This document shows positions 63,501 through 64,000 of a stretch of DNA of 64,000 nucleotides, piece by piece (position 1 is the stretch's first letter; every line of letters begins with the position of its first letter). Below the pieces are notes generated by a model that made no database searches, had not been told where the DNA came from, and saw only the letters and a list, made by a program, of their open reading frames with translations. The stretch covers positions 186,001 to 250,000 of the forward strand of contig JBIQKZ010000002.1 in the NCBI GenBank assembly GCA_044464765.1. Direction: 5' to 3'. The stretch is from JBIQKZ01 sp044464765. Its GTDB lineage: Bacteria > Pseudomonadota > Gammaproteobacteria > Burkholderiales > Burkholderiaceae_B. The position numbers were made by a program, and so were the translations under genes.

Positions 63501-64000
63501 ATGCATACGATATTAAAAAGCCTGCTTCTCGTCTTCGGTTATCTTCTAACGAATAGCGCCGTGGCATCGGAAGTCAGACTGACTTCTATTATCGAAAGCC
63601 CTGTTCACACACTCGGCAAACACTCTCACAAGGCGATCCCTCGACTCGAGAGCTTGCGTAAGATGTTTCTTGCCACGCCGCTGATCGAACGCGCGCGTGT
63701 CAACTCATCCTTTGGCTACCGGCTGCATCCCGTATCAGGCAAGTGGGCAGGCCATCAGGGTCTTGACTACCCCGCCCCAAAAGGCACTCCCATCCGCGCA
63801 ACGGCTCAGGGAAAAATCTCTTTCATTGGTGTCCAAAATGGATATGGCAAAGTGATTTTCATAGAGCATGATAATGAGTATTCCACTGTCTATGCGCATC
63901 AAAGCCGTTTTAAGAAAGGTCTAAGAAAAGGTGTCAGCATAGAAAAGGGACAAATCATTGGCTATGTCGGTTCAACCGGAACATCCAGTGGCCCTCATTT
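63501..64000 (+). CDS. M23 family metallopeptidase, C-terminus cut by window end
   Basis: The frame from ATG 63501 runs beyond the window; 166 residues are visible. After a signal-like segment (LLLVFGYLLTNSAVAS) comes an M23 (LytM) domain: FGYRLHPVSG, zinc ligands in GHQGLDYPAPKGTP (HxxxD), YAHQSRF, and the start of GTSSGPH where the last His is the third ligand. It should cleave murein peptide bridges in the periplasm. The 208 bp before it hold no gene I can support. Confidence 0.9.
   Translation, partial: MHTILKSLLLVFGYLLTNSAVASEVRLTSIIESPVHTLGKHSHKAIPRLESLRKMFLATPLIERARVNSSFGYRLHPVSGKWAGHQGLDYPAPKGTPIRATAQGKISFIGVQNGYGKVIFIEHDNEYSTVYAHQSRFKKGLRKGVSIEKGQIIGYVGSTGTSSGPH

Overview
The window reads as GC-rich betaproteobacterial DNA. 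Gene content (YajQ, NnrDE, TadA, LrgAB, AceE-type E1, Lrp regulators) and protein style fit Burkholderiales, most likely Alcaligenaceae (Pusillimonas/Bordetella/Advenella-like); this is inferred from family resemblance, not from an rRNA. A 100-N run at 4009-4108 marks a scaffold gap.

Positions 1-30.5 kb look like chromosomal backbone. They hold an ABC-F ATPase (cut by the window start), an S9 peptidase lipoprotein, LdcA, a lone AceE-type dehydrogenase with a divergent Lrp regulator, a bicupin gentisate-type dioxygenase, a tadA/HAD/nnr cluster, an ABC-2 exporter, yajQ, lrgAB, an MFS transporter, catabolic and redox enzymes with LysR/AraC regulators, and two toxin-antitoxin loci (GNAT/DUF1778 and VapBC). 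This part shows active decay: a DsbA-like gene has an in-frame TGA, a dihaem cytochrome c is frameshifted at a perfect palindrome, a Tat-exported FAD oxidoreductase has an internal deletion, and SDR and aldo/keto-reductase remnants are fused.

At about 30.6 kb the minus strand carries what looks like the last codons of guaA (Ile-Glu-Trp-Glu-stop) followed by a good terminator. The 3' end of guaA is a known integration site for genomic islands, so everything to the right is probably an island whose other end lies outside the window. Its left part holds an AlbA_2/ATPase protein, an unknown 348-aa protein, and debris (HigB-like toxin, truncated RadC, IS30 remnant).

From 35 kb to the end the island is a large copper/heavy-metal resistance region: a P1B Cu ATPase with YHS domain, a Met/His-rich periplasmic protein, DUF3141, DUF411, cytochrome c, two cupredoxins, three DUF2933 proteins, HMA chaperones, a CopR/CopS-type two-component system, the multicopper oxidase CopA with CopB, and an M23 peptidase cut by the window end. 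Five copies of a palindrome (ATTACA-N4-TGTAAT, one degenerate) lie before the metal genes, and two MerR/CueR-type promoters with 19-bp spacers precede HMA chaperone genes.

The most striking element is a tight minus-strand operon, 53114 to 42355. A DUF2933 protein, an isoprenylcysteine-methyltransferase-like protein and a P-type ATPase with an unusual Cys-Pro-Asp metal motif are followed, with overlapping start/stop codons, by a beta-CASP RNase-like hydrolase, an archaeal-type AMP/thymidine phosphorylase, a PRPP-synthetase-like protein, a divergent phosphoketolase-like enzyme and acetate kinase. Together these could turn RNA or nucleotides into acetyl phosphate and ATP, under a copper-type operator.
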